Below, in pieces: positions 33,941 through 45,479 of a stretch of 64,000 bases of DNA. The position numbers and the translations under genes were made by a program. This DNA is from Letharia columbiana. Its lineage: Eukaryota; Ascomycota; Lecanoromycetes; Lecanorales; Parmeliaceae. Numbering within the stretch: position 1 is the stretch's first letter; each line of letters begins with the position of its first letter. The notes under the pieces were generated by a model. That model ran no database searches and was not told where the DNA came from. It saw only the letters and a list, made by a program, of their open reading frames with translations. The stretch lies in assembly GCF_014066305.1 (NCBI RefSeq), contig NW_023501040.1:248001-312000 (forward strand). Reading direction: 5' to 3'.

Positions 33941-35470
33941 TATATTTTAATTAGCGAATTTTATAATTTATAAAATTTATATTTATATATTTTTTTATTA
34001 AAGTCTCTTTTATCTTATATTTTTTTTATCTTTCTTTTAATATAAAAATTACTCTTTTTAATTATTAAAAAATAGTTTTCTTTTAATTTAATATATATAA
34101 AATCTTTAATATTAATATAATACTTCTTAAACTTTACTATAATAATAATTTATATTAATTTTTTTAAATTATATTTAGAATTATATAAAATTTATAAATT
34201 TATAATTTAATTTATATAGAGTTTAACTCTTATAGCGAAGTTAATTTATATATTTTAAAATATATTAGAATTAAATATATAGTAAAAAAATAGAGAATAG
34301 AATAGAAGAATTTATTTTTAAAATAGAAATAAAGTATTAGTTTTATACTAGATTTTATAATATTAATATATTTATTTATAAAGTCGAAGACTTAATTAAA
34401 TATATTAAAAAAAAAATTAAAAAATAAAAAGTCTAATAAGCGATATATATTCGAAGATATTTTTAAGAATATAATTCTTATTATTCTTAATATAATCTTA
34501 AATTTTAATTTATAGATTATTAATATAATTATTATAATAAATATAAAGCTAAAAATTATATCTATATATTCTAAATAAAATAAATTTTTTAATTACTTTT
34601 ATTTTAATTACTTTTATTATTACTCTTTTTTTATTTTTAGCTTTATCTTACGAAAGCTACTATATATAGAAATTTACTATTAATAAAAAATTAAAAAATT
34701 ATTAGCGATAATTATACGATTTATATATATATAATAAGGACTATATATCGAATATATTTAAATTTTACGTTCTATATAACGTATATCGAATAGAGTTATA
34801 TAAAATATTCTATTTATAATAGATTTAGTAAAAATTATTATTAATAAATAGTTAATAGATAGTTAATAAAATATAAAAGAGATATCGATTTATGATTATT
34901 TCTAATACTACGCTATAAAGTAATATATTAATATATTACTAGTAGAGAATTAATGACTAGCGGTAATATATAAAAAGATTCGAAAATTTCTCTAAGTTCT
35001 ACAGCTCTATAGGGCTATATATCTTACTTATATATTAAATTTCGAGAAAAATCTAATAATCGAAAAATAAGTTACGTAACGTTAATAAATAAACTATTAT
35101 AAGCGAAGCGAGATACTCGATTTAGTATAAATCTTAATATATAATAAGAGAATTTCGAAATAATTATCTATTTATTTCGAATATCGAATAATTTAATATT
35201 ATCGAAATTCTAATATTAATTAAACGTTAATTAAAGGTTAATTAAAAGTTATAATAAATATCGAGTTAATAATATAATTAAGTAATATACTCTAATCGTA
35301 TATTTCCTCTAAGATATTTTATAATTCTATTTTTTTATATAATTTTAATAATAGAAATATAAAAAGCTATTCTAAATTTTGCTAGATATATAAATTAATA
35401 ATTAATTTTAAATTTATTAAAAGTTATATATATATTAATAAAGAGATTATTAATTTTATTTAATACTTTT
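33941..35470. other. RIP-mutated DNA, no gene read
   Basis: Mixed: 33941-34750 has faint coding-like stretches but no motif. 34880-35260 keeps more G/C. A cluster of TTAATTAAACGTTAATTAAAGGTTAATTAAAAG repeats lies near 35212-35250. If the terpene synthase relic on the right was once full length, part of its second domain could lie here, but I cannot read it. Confidence 0.35.
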
Positions 35471-35600
35471 ATTTTATATATATTTAAATAAAAGTAATTT
35501 ATAGATTTAAGTCTCTATAGATTTTTAAATAGAATATCTTTATTAAAACGACTTTCTTAGTTAAATAGTCGAATAAAATAAATAACTTTCAAATTAATTA
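35471..35600 (-). repeat. 130-bp partner of 32192-32321
   Basis: The two copies align throughout (TTATAGATTTAAGTCTCTATA, GTCGAATAAAATAAATAA). In minus-strand translation the peptide is also preserved. Its relation to the neighbouring terpene synthase relic is unknown. Confidence 0.6.
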
Positions 35601-35749
35601 TAAAAGATTTACTTTTATCTTATTAGAGATATTAAAAATCATTATATTAAATCTCTTAATCGCGATATTATTAATTTAAATTACTAATTTATTCTTTTCT
35701 TAATCCTCTTAACTATCTTTATATACTTTAAAATATATTAGTTAATCTT

Positions 35750-36723
35750 ATTTCTATATAATTTCTTAGCTTCGTTTACTAAGATTAAATACTCTTTTAT
35801 AAGAATTTAAATAGCGTTAATTACGTCTAGTTAGCCGTTTTATCTAAACGCGTTATACTCTTTTTATTATTAGAAGAGATTATTAATAAGATTAATCGTT
35901 ATTTAAGCGTATTATATAAGTTCTCTATATAAGTCTATTTCTTTTTAGAAATTATAATTACTATATTAAAAGTTACTATTTTAAACTAGAATCTAGAATA
36001 TTATTAATAAAATTCTCTCTATAGATTTCGTAAGTATTTTATATTTTACTAATATATATAATTCTATAGAAGATATACTTATTTAGTATCGTAAATCGAG
36101 TATACCTAATATTAACGATTAGATACTATCTTTATAAATATCGCATATACTTCTATAGTTATTCAAGCTCGCTCTCGATCGAGAGCGAGTATCTCAAGAA
36201 GTATCTTTGATTGAATTTGTTTTTTCTCACTCTTCTAAGACTCGATGATATCGGGTTATGTCTCTTTACGAAAAGTCGCTATTATCTAATTTTTTCTCGA
36301 CGTTCTCCTATTATATAACTAGAAGTAATATAATAGATCTAGACTTCGAAGAACTTTTTTTTTAATCGATATTATTAATAATATCTAGAACTAATTAATA
36401 AGAATTAATATATATTTTAGATTAAAAAGTAAACTCTAGAAATATAATATATCGTCGACGACGAATATAAACTCGTTTGTATATAAAATATTTTCGAGTC
36501 TTTTAGAAAGATACTCTGGAATAGAAATGGATATGAAATTATACTTTAATTCTAGTTCTCCTCTATGGTTCTCTATGTTACTAACAAGTCGGGATTAATC
36601 CTCTTAAATAGTTTTTATACCCTTCAGATCTAAATATATATTCATTCGTAAAGAAATCTTATCGTAGAGGCCTTCGGTCTCATAGGTCGAGGGATTAATA
36701 ACGATAGAGTATTTATAGTCTAT
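35750..36723 (-). pseudogene. Terpene synthase pseudogene (N-terminal cyclase domain)
   Basis: Read on the minus strand from 36723, where an ATA stands in the start position, the frame gives DYKYSIVINPSTYETEGLYD, KISLRMNIYLDLKGIKTI, then two stops in the RAQxDW-like place (36604-36606, 36595-36597). HRGELELKYNFISISIPEYL, SKRLENILYTNEFIFVVDD and, after a gap, QSKILLEILALDRERA follow. These match, in order, the start of fungal chimeric terpene synthases (class I cyclase fused to a prenyltransferase, as in fusicoccadiene and ophiobolin synthases), including the first Asp pair of the metal-binding motif (36451-36456). Later parts (35750-36110) are too mutated; the NSE motif and the prenyltransferase half were not found. 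It is clearly dead. Confidence 0.7.
36168..36189. repeat. 22-bp perfect palindrome
   Basis: CTCGCTCTCGATCGAGAGCGAG reads the same on both strands. It lies inside the terpene synthase relic, where it encodes LALDRERA on the minus strand, so its symmetry is probably accidental. Confidence 0.8.
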
Positions 36724-37677
36724 TAATAAATATCTCGATATATAGTTACTACTATAATAAGATTTATTACTAGTTATAATATTTCTAATAATATCTAAGA
36801 AAGAAGAATATTTATATATAAAAAATATATTTATATATTAATGATTAGATCGAATAAGTATTAGTAATAGCGAGTATTAAGTTATTTTAATACTAGTAAA
36901 AAGAGAAAAAGTAAGATTATTTATATACTATATTTCTTCTTTATAATCTCTATAATCGCAATTAGTCTTTTTATTATAATAGGCGTAGATTTAATTATAC
37001 TAGACGTATTTCTAATAGTAATAAAAAAAAGATAATTTCTTATTAATCGATATCTTATTTTTTTATTTACTCTTTTAAATCTAGATCTAATTAATTTATA
37101 TCTATTAATATTTATAATATATTATATCTCTTATTCTTTATTATTATATAAACTAGATTTTTATCTTTTTTAATCTAGAGAATCTTAGTAATTTATTATT
37201 ATTTATAAGATTATTTTAGATATAAGATATCTATTATTAATCTCTTCTTTTAAGTTATTTTTAGCTTAATAAGATATTTATATAAAGATTTTAAATCTAT
37301 ATATATTAAGAGAGATATCTTTTTTTAAGAAATATTAGAGAAGATTTAATTTAGAGTAGATTTTCTAGTAATTATAATCTTAAATCTTAGAGATAATATA
37401 TAAAGTTTAAAGACTAATATATTTCTAGTAATTCGACGATATTTAATTAATTATTAATAAATAGTATTAATATTATTCTAAATATTAGCTAAAGCTATTA
37501 TATCGTCGATTTAAAAAGAAAAATCTTTATTATTAATAAATTACGATTTTATAAAAATTACGATTATTAGAGATATTATATCTAACTTAATAAATATAAA
37601 ATCTCTATTTTTTATTTTTTATAAAAGACAGTAATTTAAATACTACGTATTTTTATCTATAGACTTTATAATCTAAA
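36724..37677. other. RIP-mutated DNA upstream of the terpene synthase relic
   Basis: It should include the promoter side of the relic (minus strand). I could not read any gene, including any tailoring enzyme that might indicate a biosynthetic cluster. Confidence 0.4.
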
Positions 37678-39090
37678 TTAGTATATATAATAGAATAAGA
37701 TAGAGCTAAATTAGAAAACCTTAAATTTATATATATAGTCAATTATTAATTTATTAAATTTACGCTTTTTAGTTAGATATCGCGAGTAAATAATTCAGCG
37801 TTTATAGTTATTAAAAATCTATATATAGAAGTCTTACAGTCTAAAATAACGAGCTCTCTAAGAATACTATTACTTTATAATTTCGTAAATTATAGAGCTT
37901 AGTTTACGCTTTCTAACGATATAAAAGTTATAAAGTTTAGTTTACTCTTAATAAGTTAAACTAATATTCAAATATAGTAATTATATTAAACGCGTTCGAA
38001 ATTAAATAATAATTCTTTCATCTATTTATATAATTATTATTCTTTTATTACTTTATTAATTCTATTAATTTTACTAATACAAATATAATTATTCTCGATA
38101 CTTCTCGCGGAAACGTTATTAAACGCTTTAAGTATATATATTTCTTTTTTTCTCTTTTAGAGCCTCTATTAACGCCCTTAAATCGCCTTTTAATAATTTC
38201 GTTATTATTAATAATCGAGGCCGTAAGCGAGTTAAATAGCTATTTATTTAATTAGTTACTTAGCTAATTACTTAATCTAATACTTTATAAAAGAAGAAAT
38301 AAGAGAAGAAATTATAATAGATAAATACGGAGAATATTGCGAAGAATACTATAAAGAATACTACGGATAAATTAAGTAGTAATAAGACTATCGTCGTTAA
38401 GAATATAACTTAGCTCTCTAAGATCCCACGTTATATACTCTCTACGATTCTATATTAAATTATTACTTAATAAGCGAAGAATATTACTATAACTTAGCTT
38501 ATTATTTCTATTATATTAATATAATATATTACTATAATAACGTTATAAGAGAAGAATTTATTATAACGACTATAGCTAATTAAGCCTCTATAGAAGAAAT
38601 ATTAAACGATATATATTTAAACAAATTAAAACTATTCGATATCTATAGCTATTTTATTATTCGAAAGATTTTACTACGATAGAAGATATTATAGAATTTA
38701 TATTACTAATTAAGACGTTATCTTTATTTCTTTTTAATATTTCGCTTATAAGAGAAGAATCTACTACGATAATTATAGCTAATTAGATCTCTATAGAAGA
38801 AATATCGAATAATATATATTTAGATGAATTAAAATCGTTCGATATCTATAGCTATTTTATTATTCGAAAGATTTTATAATAATAGAAGATATTATAGAAT
38901 TTATATTACTAATTAATACGTTATCTTTATTTCTTTTCGATATTTTAATACTTCTTATTATAAGAATATAATCTTTCTCTATTTTTTATAGGTAATTATT
39001 ACGAATTAATTATTTATACTCGATATACCTTTCTAATTAAATCTTAGCGCGTCTCTCTTTCTATATATATATCTATAGATTATATAGATT
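37678..39090 (+). repeat. A-array-C composite, forward, mutated
   Basis: A at 37678-38260 (with GAGGCCGTAAGCGAGTTAAATAGC), array at 38265-38530, C at 38530-39090. The first part of C (AGAGAAGAATTTATTA... to TTTCTTTTTAATATTTCG) is present twice in tandem (38547-38750 and 38755-38945), an internal duplication not seen in the best copies. Confidence 0.7.
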
Positions 39091-39112
39091 AATGAAATAA
39101 CTTTATACTATT

Positions 39113-39590
39113 AATATATATAAAAGAATAAGATAGAGTTAAGCTTGAAAATCTTAAATTTATATATATAGCTAATTATAAATTTAGGGTTACTACGCTC
39201 TATAATTAGATCGACTAAGTCATCGCGGATAAATAAATTAGCGTCCGCAACTATTAAAATCTCTTACTCTACTTTTAATCATTTTATAACTTTACTATTT
39301 TCTATTAAAATCTTAAGATTCTTTTTTCAGATTATAGATCGTAATTTGCGCTTTCTAGAAATGAGAAAATTATAAAATTTGATCTTATAGTTCGTTAAGG
39401 GTAAGGAATTCAAATATCGCTTATTAAAGATCGCTTATCAAATTTGTTCGACAGCCCTAATTAAAAAAAATTGGTTATGAATTTAATTTATAGATCTTTA
39501 CTCGTATTAATATTATATAATATTAAGAACTATTTCTTAATAATAATTCTAATTAAAAAAATAGATTATGAATTTAATTTATAGACTTAA
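39113..39590 (+). repeat. B-type repeat, forward
   Basis: It starts ATATAAAAGAATAAGATAGAGTTAAGC and ends TAGATCTTTACTCG near 39513. TATTAATAT occurs on both sides, a possible 9-base target duplication. The B end block occurs a second time at 39541-39590. This is among the less mutated B copies, with AAGGGTAAGGAATTCAAATATCGC and ATTTGTTCGACAGCCC intact. Confidence 0.7.
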
Positions 39591-42500
39591 ACTTATAATA
39601 TATAATAAAGTAAATATCGCTCATAGCTATAATATAGTAGTAATATATATTTCTTATACTTACTAAGTAATATACTATTTTTTATAAATAATTTTATAAG
39701 TAATTAAATTTTCTTTACTTATTTAAATTAATTAAATTTTATATTATTTTAAGAGTAATAATAGGTTTATTAAATTTAAGAGATTAAATTAAAGTAAATC
39801 TTTTATATAGCTTAATTACTAGATTAAGAATTTATAATTCTTATAATTTTATATTTATAAACTTTATAGTAGTAATAGTAAAAAAGTTATTAGTTTATAG
39901 ATTAATAATAATTATTATATTATTATTATATAGTAGATAAGTATTAAATATAAATAAAGTTATTTCTAGCTTCTCTATATAGTATTTATAATATATTTAA
40001 AATTAGTAAATATTAAATTTTATAATTTTATAAAGGGAGAGAATAATATAAAATATTATTCTCGATAATAGTTTTATTTTAGTCTTAGATATCTCTAATT
40101 AATTTAAGTTAAAACTATATATATATCTAAGTAATACTATATAGATATAGAGATAATAATAAGATAGCTAAGAATAGTGCGATAATAAATCGTTAATTAG
40201 CTTATTAAATAATAAAGCTCTAAGTGAGAATTCTATACTTCTTCGAGTTATTCAATACTTATATTACTAGTTAAAACTTTTTAAAGATCTTCTTAATATT
40301 TTTATTCTTAACTTAGTCTATAAAATAACTACTAAATATCTATACTTTTATAAAAATATCTTTAATCTTTATAATCTTAAATATACTATTTTTAAATAAT
40401 CTATTAAATTCTTTTAGTCGAGATATTAAGAAATTCGATTAAGGTAATTATAGTATAAATATAAATATATTAATACTAATATTAATTAAATTCTAAAATA
40501 AGTAGAGATATATTAATATTAAGAGGGATTATAATATATAAAAATTTTAAAAAGAATCTTAATAATCTTAATTATTATTATTATTATACTAAGTATTATC
40601 TAGCTTTAGAGATTTCTATTTAAGAAACTTAAAAGACTTAATTAAACTATTTTTCTTTTTTAAATATAGCTTAATAATAGTAACTTAGAAGTCTATAAAA
40701 TTATTAGATAATTTAATAATATTTATTTCTTAAAAAGTAATTAGTAATTTATATAATTTAGTTTATTTCTTTTAATATATTCTTTATATTAATATCGAGA
40801 AACTAATTAAAGTAATATATATTTTTATAATTTAACTATTATTTCGCTAATATAAAGCGTTATTAATTTAATTTTTAGCGTAAGATTTTATAAATTTAAC
40901 TATTATTATATTAATAATTTTTACTCTCTTAATAATAAATAAAGTTAATATATTATTATTTATAATATAAAGAAAAGTTCTAAAAATAAGTAATATAGAA
41001 ATAAAATTATTATATTTAATTATATTATTAATAACCTTAATAGTTATTTATAAATAAATCTTCTTTCTAATATTTTAATATTTTAATTTTATAATAATTT
41101 TTAAATAGACTTATCTTAATAAAATATAATATCGTTTTATTAGATTAATAGAATTAGCGATCTTAATTAATATACATTTTATTTAAATACTTAAATTTCT
41201 AGCGTTTTATCTAAATTTAATATTATAAAAATTAATTCTAGCGTTATAGATAATAATATTAAAAGATATAATATATATACTTTAAAAAGTATCTATCTAG
41301 TATAATCTAAGTATATCTTATATATAATAGATAGTTATATTAATTAATTAGCGAATAATCTAAAAAGAAATTTTCTTATTAATAATATATAGAATTAGAT
41401 TATTATTAATATAGAGAATATCGATAATAATTATATAATTAAAATAGATATTATTCTTATTCTTAAGCGAGAATTTAAAATAATTTAAAGATTAATAGTA
41501 TTTTTAATAAAGTATATAGAACTCGATAATTCGTTTAAGTATATAAAAATATTAAAAATCGTTATAATTAGTTTTCTCTAGAATTTAAATAAATCTATTA
41601 ATTAAGAAATAACTAAATCGACGATATAATTAATATAACTCGATATCGATTAAATAGTTAATTAATATAGAATTTTATATTAAAAATAGATATTTATAAA
41701 AGTAGATAATTAAGATTATAGAATTATTATAATATAGCGTTATAAAAAGATAAGATAATTAAGTAATATTACGATAGCGAATAAATAAAGTTAATATATT
41801 TAAAATAGATATCGATTAAGAGATAGATAATAAAGAATAAAGCTATAAAGAGATTAGAATAATTAAAAATAATTCGATTAATCTTAAAATATATATTAGA
41901 AATTAAATTATTTATTCTTTAACGCTAGAGATCTTAAAATATATTAATAACTATAAAGAATTTTATCGCTATAGCGTTTAGTATAATAATATAACCTTTA
42001 TAAATTTATAATAAACTATTATTAATTATTAAATCGCTTTATATATATATAAAGTTTAAAAAGCGATTATTATTTATATATTTACTTTTATATCTTTAGA
42101 GAGTAAGAAATTAAATTTTAATTAAATCTATATTATAGATAATACTTAAGATTACGCTACGTAACGAAGTAAAATAGAGCGAGATTTTAAATACTTAATA
42201 CTATCTCGCTTCGAGTTAGATTTTAAATGAGATAGTATAATATCGAGATAGAATTTTTTTATCGAAGTAATAGAAGTATATTATTATCTATATTACGTTT
42301 AATTAGATTAGCTTAAAACTATTACTATTATAACGCTTTTATAATACTTCTATAACGCCTCTATAATATTTCTCTTTTTATATATTTTATTATCTTTTTA
42401 AATATCTATATCTTACTCTAATATAAACTATAATATTATATTCTATATTTTATTTTATTATACTTTTTAATATAAAATATTAAAAAATTAGAGAAATCGC

Positions 42501-44142
42501 TTAGAGATATTTAAGGTTTATTAAAATAATAAGATATACTTTAAAATCTCGCTCCCGAGTTAAGATGAGATCGAGGTTTCGAGAAAACTCGAAACTCTAA
42601 CTCGAAACCTTACCCCGACTCTAGCCCCCCTCGAAACTTCGTCGATATCCCTCGCTTTATTATATAGCGTACTTAAGATTAATTTATAATATAATATAAC
42701 TTTCTCTTAATCGCGTTCGTTATATTAATTTTATTAAATATAGTTATTATAAATTTATTAATTAAATAAAATAGCTATAATTCTTAAAAATATTAATCTT
42801 TATATTATTATCTTTATATTATTATATTTATATTTATATTTAAACGATTAGAGATTAATATAAATCTATAAGATTATAAGCTATTTTATAAGAATCTATA
42901 ATAATATAATCTACGTATTTTTAATTATTCTACTTTAAATAAAATTATTATTATTTAAAAAGATAATATAAATAATTTATTAGATATATATGAGATGAAT
43001 ATTCTTTTAGAAGAAATTTAAAATAATAAGAGATTTAGTATTCTATATTAATATTTAATCTATATATCTTTATATTATTCGCTTATTTTCTTATTTAAAA
43101 AATATTTATAATATAATAATATACTTAATATAAATATTATATTAAATAATAGTTTTCTTATTTAGCGAAGTAGAAATAAGTAAACTATTTTATAAATTAG
43201 AGAAATTATGAATTAATATAGTTTTATATAAATAATACTTATATTATATTATAAGTCTTTATTATCTACTTCTTTTATTCTATTAATCGCTAACTTTTTA
43301 TAAATATATAATATAAATATATTTTAATAACTTTAATTACTATCTTTACTATAATAGATTATTACTATATTCTTTTTATAATATATATATAACTATTAAA
43401 ATTAATTAACTTTATTAATTAAAGATAAATTAAAAGATTATTCGAGTTACTATTTATTAAGTAATTATTAATTTCTATATCGATAAAGTTATTATAGACG
43501 ATTAAACTTATAAATAATAGATTATTCTTTCTTTATTTTATTAAAAAGACCTTTAATTTATATAATAACTATATTAGAATATTATTATTCTATTTATTTA
43601 ATTTAATTAATTAAATCTCTTTATAACTTTTATATATATTTAAAAAAAGTTAAAATTATTAAAAATCTTCTATTAAATAAATATACTATTAATCGCTCTA
43701 ATTTGATTATTAAAGTATTTAAATTAAATCTAAAAACTCTTATAAAGATTCTTTTAAAGAGAAAGATATTAAATATACTTTTATTTTTTATATTCTTTAT
43801 TATAATATAATAGCTCTTCTTCTTTCTATTTAGTAAAGTAATCTCTTAAAAATTATATTAATTAAATAATTAATATAAATAATATTTTTTAGAAATATTT
43901 CTAATATTATTTAACTCTTTTTATATTATAACTTTTATCGATTAATCTTATAATAATCTTTAAAAGAAATTCTACTTATAAAAGCGAATTATAGCTAATT
44001 AAAATTTCGATTAATTATAACTCTAATTAATTTTATTAGTTATAAATCGAGTTTTAATCTATATCTATAAGAGAATTAAAGCGAAGATAATCTTATAGTA
44101 AAGAGCGTTATCTATAATTATTATACTTACTTAGAGAACTAT
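39591..44142. other. RIP-mutated DNA, 4.5 kb, no gene read
   Basis: No named repeat recurs here and all frames are closed. Two islands keep more G/C: 42160-42260, with GAGCGAGATTTTAAATACTTAATACTATCTCGC and a similar reverse stretch, and 42530-42660 (CTCGCTCCCGAGTTAAGATGAGATCGAGG, CCTTACCCCGACTCTAGCCCCCC). The single-copy look suggests old unique elements or decayed genes. Confidence 0.45.
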
Positions 44143-44147
44143 ACTTA

Positions 44148-44713
44148 TCTACAAATCTGAAAAGTTCCTGCAAAATTTGAAATTGCTGATCGCGCGTTTG
44201 TCGCGGAAATCACAAAATCCGCCGGATCAGTAAATCTGATTAGAATCCGCCCAAATTCCGCCGATTCAGTAACTGTCTTAATCTTTTCTATCAATTCTAC
44301 TAATTTAGTAGTAATACGCATGAAAAAAGAAAAGTTCTAATAATCGACGTTGCGATGGCAAGGTTCTACGACAACGAGTATCAACGCCAACTCAAATTTG
44401 GCTACGGAATTAAACGATTTAATAAAATTAGTCGCGTAGGTAATGCTCTAATATAGCGTATAATGATATGTATATTAATAATGATATATATTAATATTAT
44501 ATATATATAGAATAGTACTTAGAGTGTATTAAAGTGCATTACGTAAAATTTTTAAAGTTACTAAAAATTTTTTAAAGTTACTAAATTGGTAGAACTAATA
44601 AAAAGAGTTAAATATAGATAAAGTCTGCTTAATAGGCTAAATCGTGCTAAATTATGCTTATAGTGCGGACCCGGCGAAAATCGTACGAAAATTTACTTTT
44701 CAGATTTGCAGAT
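44148..44713 (+). mobile_element. MITE-like element with 18-bp terminal inverted repeats
   Basis: The left end TCTACAAATCTGAAAAGT (44148-44165) pairs with the right end ACTTTTCAGATTTGCAGA (44695-44712), with one mismatch in 18. ACTTA flanks both sides (44143-44147 and 44714-44718); alternatively the duplication is TA, as in Tc1/mariner-pogo elements. The ends are rich in CA/TG, and GC-rich blocks (CCGCCGGATCAG, GTGCGGACCCGGCG) remain, so RIP has hardly touched it. It is 566 bp, non-coding, with no transposase. Confidence 0.8.
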
Positions 44714-45479
44714 ACTTAATAAGACGAGATAAATATATAGTATTATAATGAAACTAGTAATAATCTATATAGAAGCGATATAATATATATCGAAGAGACT
44801 AAAGAAAGTTTAAAGAATATATATAAAATATTTAAGGATAATTTAGAATAGCTATTTTAAAAGAGTTATAGAAGTATATAGAGTAATTAATATACGCGTT
44901 TTAAAGATAGAGATAGAGATCTCTCTAATATAAATTATCTTAAATAAAATAAGTTTTAGAAGTTAGATTATAAGAGATATATGTTTAATAATTAGAAAGA
45001 ATAATTTTTATATTAAAAGAAAAATAAGAGAGAAGATAAGATAAAGATAAAAAAATAAGAGAGATTTTAGCGAAAGAAAAGAAAATAAAGATTTTAAATA
45101 AAACTCGCTAGCTAAAATATAATAATAAGTTTAAATTTAACTTAATATATTTAAAAGATATAAAAGTTAATAAGAGATTAAGAAAGTAAAGAGTAAATAT
45201 TATTCTAGAATTATTATTTATTAAAGATCTTTAAATAGATAAGAATATTAGCAGAATATAGAGATTTAAAATTAAATTAAAGATTTTTTTATTAAAATCT
45301 AATTAAAATTAAAGATTTTACTCTTATTTAGATATATATAACGAAGATTAAATTTATATAATTTGTTTATATAAGTAGAATATTAAATATTAGTTTAAAT
45401 AGTTATATCTATAATTAGAGAAAGTAAAATATTAAATATATTTTAATATTCTATTTAAGAAAAAGAAAAGATAAATCTT
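44714..45479. other. RIP-mutated DNA
   Basis: AG-rich on the + strand (many AGAGA/AAGATA runs around 44990-45090). No gene or repeat partner apart from the F arm that begins near 45480. Confidence 0.45.

Noticed and set aside
34270..34760. Possible gene relic on the + strand
   Set aside because: A vaguely coding-like translation was seen, but no motif could be tied to a family, so no call was made.
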